Shown here one piece after another: positions 6,645-8,050 of a DNA stretch of 8,050 nt. Numbering within the stretch: the stretch's first letter is position 1; each line of letters opens with the position of its first letter. The translations under genes were made by a program, and so were the position numbers. This stretch comes from Blastococcus sp. (GTDB lineage Bacteria > Actinomycetota > Actinomycetes > Mycobacteriales > Geodermatophilaceae): the NCBI GenBank assembly GCA_025963345.1, contig JAOPUS010000194.1, positions 1 through 8,050 of the forward strand. The letters run 5' to 3'. The notes below the pieces were generated by a model that did not search any database, was not told where the DNA came from, and saw nothing but the letters and a program-made list of their open reading frames with translations.

Positions 6645-7277
6645 TCAGGCCACGAGGACGACGACGAGGGTGCGGGGGCCGTGCACGCCCTCCACGCGCT
6701 GCAGTTCGATGTCGCTGGTGGCCGACGGGCCGCTGATCATCGTGAGCGGCGCGACCGGGTCGAGCACGGCGAGACCCTCGGGCACGCTGCCGACCACCTG
6801 CGCCGCCTCGACCACGCAGACCAGGCAGTCGGGCAGCAGGGACAGCGCCCGCCGTCCGGACAGCGAGGAGCCGTCGAGGACGAGGGTGCCGGTCTCGGCG
6901 ACGGCCGTGGCCACGCCCGTCACGCTCGCGGCCGACCCCGCCAGTTCGACGGCCGGCCGGCCATCGTCCGGTGCGACATCCTCGGGACGCCAGTGCTCCG
7001 GGAGCCCCGGCGCCACGACGACGGCGCCGGGCGACCACCCGGGGCCGAGGCCGGAGTCGAGCGCACGGGTCACCGTGGCCGCGACCTCGCCCGGGCCGCA
7101 GCGGAGCACCGAGGCGCGGTAGTCCTCCAGGCGGTCGACGAAGAGGTCGAGCAGCGCCGGGTCGCCGGGGTCGCGGCCGTCGGTCAGCCGGTAGTCGCGC
7201 GCGACGTCCGGCACTGCCGTGCGGTTCTCGCCGAGGGCGGTGCGGATGCGTCCCAGCACCTCCTCGCGGGCGTTCAC
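6645..7277 (-). CDS. lutC: Lactate utilization protein C (LUD domain)
   Basis: On the minus strand the start is GTG at 7277, giving 210 residues beginning with NAREEVLGRIRTAL, the usual LutC N-terminus. GGGAG (7290-7286) lies eight bases upstream. The rest is a LUD (DUF162) domain: ATAVAETGTLVLDGSS in the middle and a C-terminal TMISGPSATSDIELQRVEGVHGP (GPS from residue 183), the strongest signature of the family. LutC is one of three proteins (LutA, LutB, LutC) that together oxidise L-lactate to pyruvate in the cytoplasm, with electrons passing through iron-sulfur centres; its own biochemical role is not well defined. The start overlaps the lutB stop by four bases (GTGA, 7274-7277), so the two are translationally coupled. 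It ends 23 bases from the converging cyclase gene, with no convincing terminator between them. Confidence 0.92.
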   Translation of the reverse strand: MNAREEVLGRIRTALGENRTAVPDVARDYRLTDGRDPGDPALLDLFVDRLEDYRASVLRCGPGEVAATVTRALDSGLGPGWSPGAVVVAPGLPEHWRPEDVAPDDGRPAVELAGSAASVTGVATAVAETGTLVLDGSSLSGRRALSLLPDCLVCVVEAAQVVGSVPEGLAVLDPVAPLTMISGPSATSDIELQRVEGVHGPRTLVVVLVA

Positions 7278-8050
7278 GAGCCGTGCTCCCGGGCCCAGGC
7301 CTGGGTGAAGGTCTCCCGCGGCGGGGTGGGCAGATCGCGGGTGCGGGTCCATGTCGAGGCCGGCGGCGGCAGCGCGTTCGGCAGGGTCGGCTTCCCGCGT
7401 GCGAGGAACCGGCCGAGCCCCGCGGCCCGCTGGGCCAGCCGCCACAGCCGGGGGTTGGACATGACCTTCGCCAGCCCCCGGAACGCGACCGCCTCGGCGG
7501 TGGTGTGTGCCTGGGCCTCGACGTGCTCCGCGCGCAGGTGGACCAGGATCGACGGGATGTCGATCGCCACCGGGCAGACGTCGTAGCAGGCGCCGCAGAG
7601 GGAACTCGCGTACGGCAGCGAGGCGTTGTCCTCGACCCCGGTCAGCTGCGGCGAGAGGACGGCGCCGATCGGGCCCGGGTAGACCGAGCCGTAGGCGTGC
7701 CCACCGGTGCGCTCGTAGACCGGGCAGACGTTGAGGCAGGCCGAGCAGCGGATGCAGTGGAGCGCCTCGCGGCCCACCTCGTCGGCGAGCACCGCCGTCC
7801 GCCCGTTGTCGAGCAGCACCAGGTGGAACTCCTGCGGGCCGTCGCCGGGCGTGACCCCGGCCCACAGCGACGTGTACGGGTTCATCCGCTCGCCGGTCGA
7901 GCTGCGGGGGAGCAGCTGCAGGTAGACCTCGAGGTCGCGCCAGGTGGGCACCACCTTCTCGATTCCCATGACGGTGATCAGCGTCTGCGGCAGGGTGAGG
8001 CACATCCGGCCGTTGCCCTCGCTCTCGACGACGGCGAGGGTGCCGGTCTC
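7274..8050 (-). CDS. lutB: Lactate utilization iron-sulfur protein B, C-terminal part (cut by window edge)
   Basis: The reading frame is open to the right edge, giving 258 residues; a methionine codon at 8005 is internal, since upstream codons read ETGTLAVVESEGNGRM, the conserved LutB run before the LP-TLI-VMGIEK motif. The full protein is usually about 470 residues, so roughly half is present. The sequence continues with VPTWRDLEVYLQLLPRSSTG, YTSLW and a lactate-utilization core, then two ferredoxin-type clusters. Cluster 1 (codons 7756-7724) is CIRCSACLNVCP with four cysteines. Cluster 2 (7598-7575) is CGACYDVCP with three, preceded by SSL where a classical ferredoxin would have a further cysteine; I recall this as normal for LutB. 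GGHAYGSVYPGPIGAVL between them is also conserved. The N-terminal LUD part is outside the window. LutB is the iron-sulfur subunit of the L-lactate oxidising LutABC complex; lutA would be expected further right. Confidence 0.93.
   Translation of the reverse strand, partial: ETGTLAVVESEGNGRMCLTLPQTLITVMGIEKVVPTWRDLEVYLQLLPRSSTGERMNPYTSLWAGVTPGDGPQEFHLVLLDNGRTAVLADEVGREALHCIRCSACLNVCPVYERTGGHAYGSVYPGPIGAVLSPQLTGVEDNASLPYASSLCGACYDVCPVAIDIPSILVHLRAEHVEAQAHTTAEAVAFRGLAKVMSNPRLWRLAQRAAGLGRFLARGKPTLPNALPPPASTWTRTRDLPTPPRETFTQAWAREHGS

Noticed and set aside
6681..7586. Plus-strand 301-residue open frame over lutC and lutB.
   Set aside because: Antisense to two recognised conserved genes and without any familiar motif.

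Overview
The window is very GC-rich and fully coding-dense, with GTG starts, short overlaps between genes and purine-rich ribosome binding sites. This points to a high-GC actinobacterium. The layout of the PAS-GGDEF protein is reminiscent of Geodermatophilaceae (Blastococcus, Modestobacter, Geodermatophilus), but that is an impression from memory and not a measured result.

Positions 1-4915, + strand, look like one operon built on glutamine and glutamate-family enzymes. It contains the C-terminus of a glutamine-synthetase-family enzyme (GlnT or GmaS type), then a three-gene split glutamate synthase: a class II amidotransferase (MgsA/GlxB), a GXGXG beta-helix protein (MgsB/GlxC) and an FMN-binding synthase domain (MgsC/GlxD). 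A single-chain FAD-dependent amine/amino-acid oxidoreductase of the DAO family follows, overlapping mgsC by GTGA. Last is a small flavodoxin-like protein. This set matches the known N-methylglutamate route for methylamine use: gamma-glutamylmethylamide synthetase, then N-methylglutamate synthase, then oxidation of the N-methylated amino acid. Here the last step would be done by one DAO-type flavoprotein in place of the usual four-subunit dehydrogenase. The alternative is the glx-type cluster of uncertain substrate described in rhizobia.

After a 74-base gap, positions 4990-6621 encode a diguanylate cyclase with an unassigned N-terminal region, two PAS domains and a GGDEF domain with intact active site and inhibitory site.

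Positions 6645-8050, - strand and converging on the cyclase gene, hold lutC and the C-terminal part of lutB. These belong to the iron-sulfur L-lactate dehydrogenase system LutABC; lutB continues past the right edge and lutA is presumably beyond it.

No tRNA, rRNA, CRISPR array, insertion sequence, phage gene or attachment site was seen. The most interesting points are the cysteine-free segment in MgsC where glutamate synthases bind a 3Fe-4S cluster, and the coupling of MgsC to a single-subunit FAD oxidoreductase plus a mini-flavodoxin.
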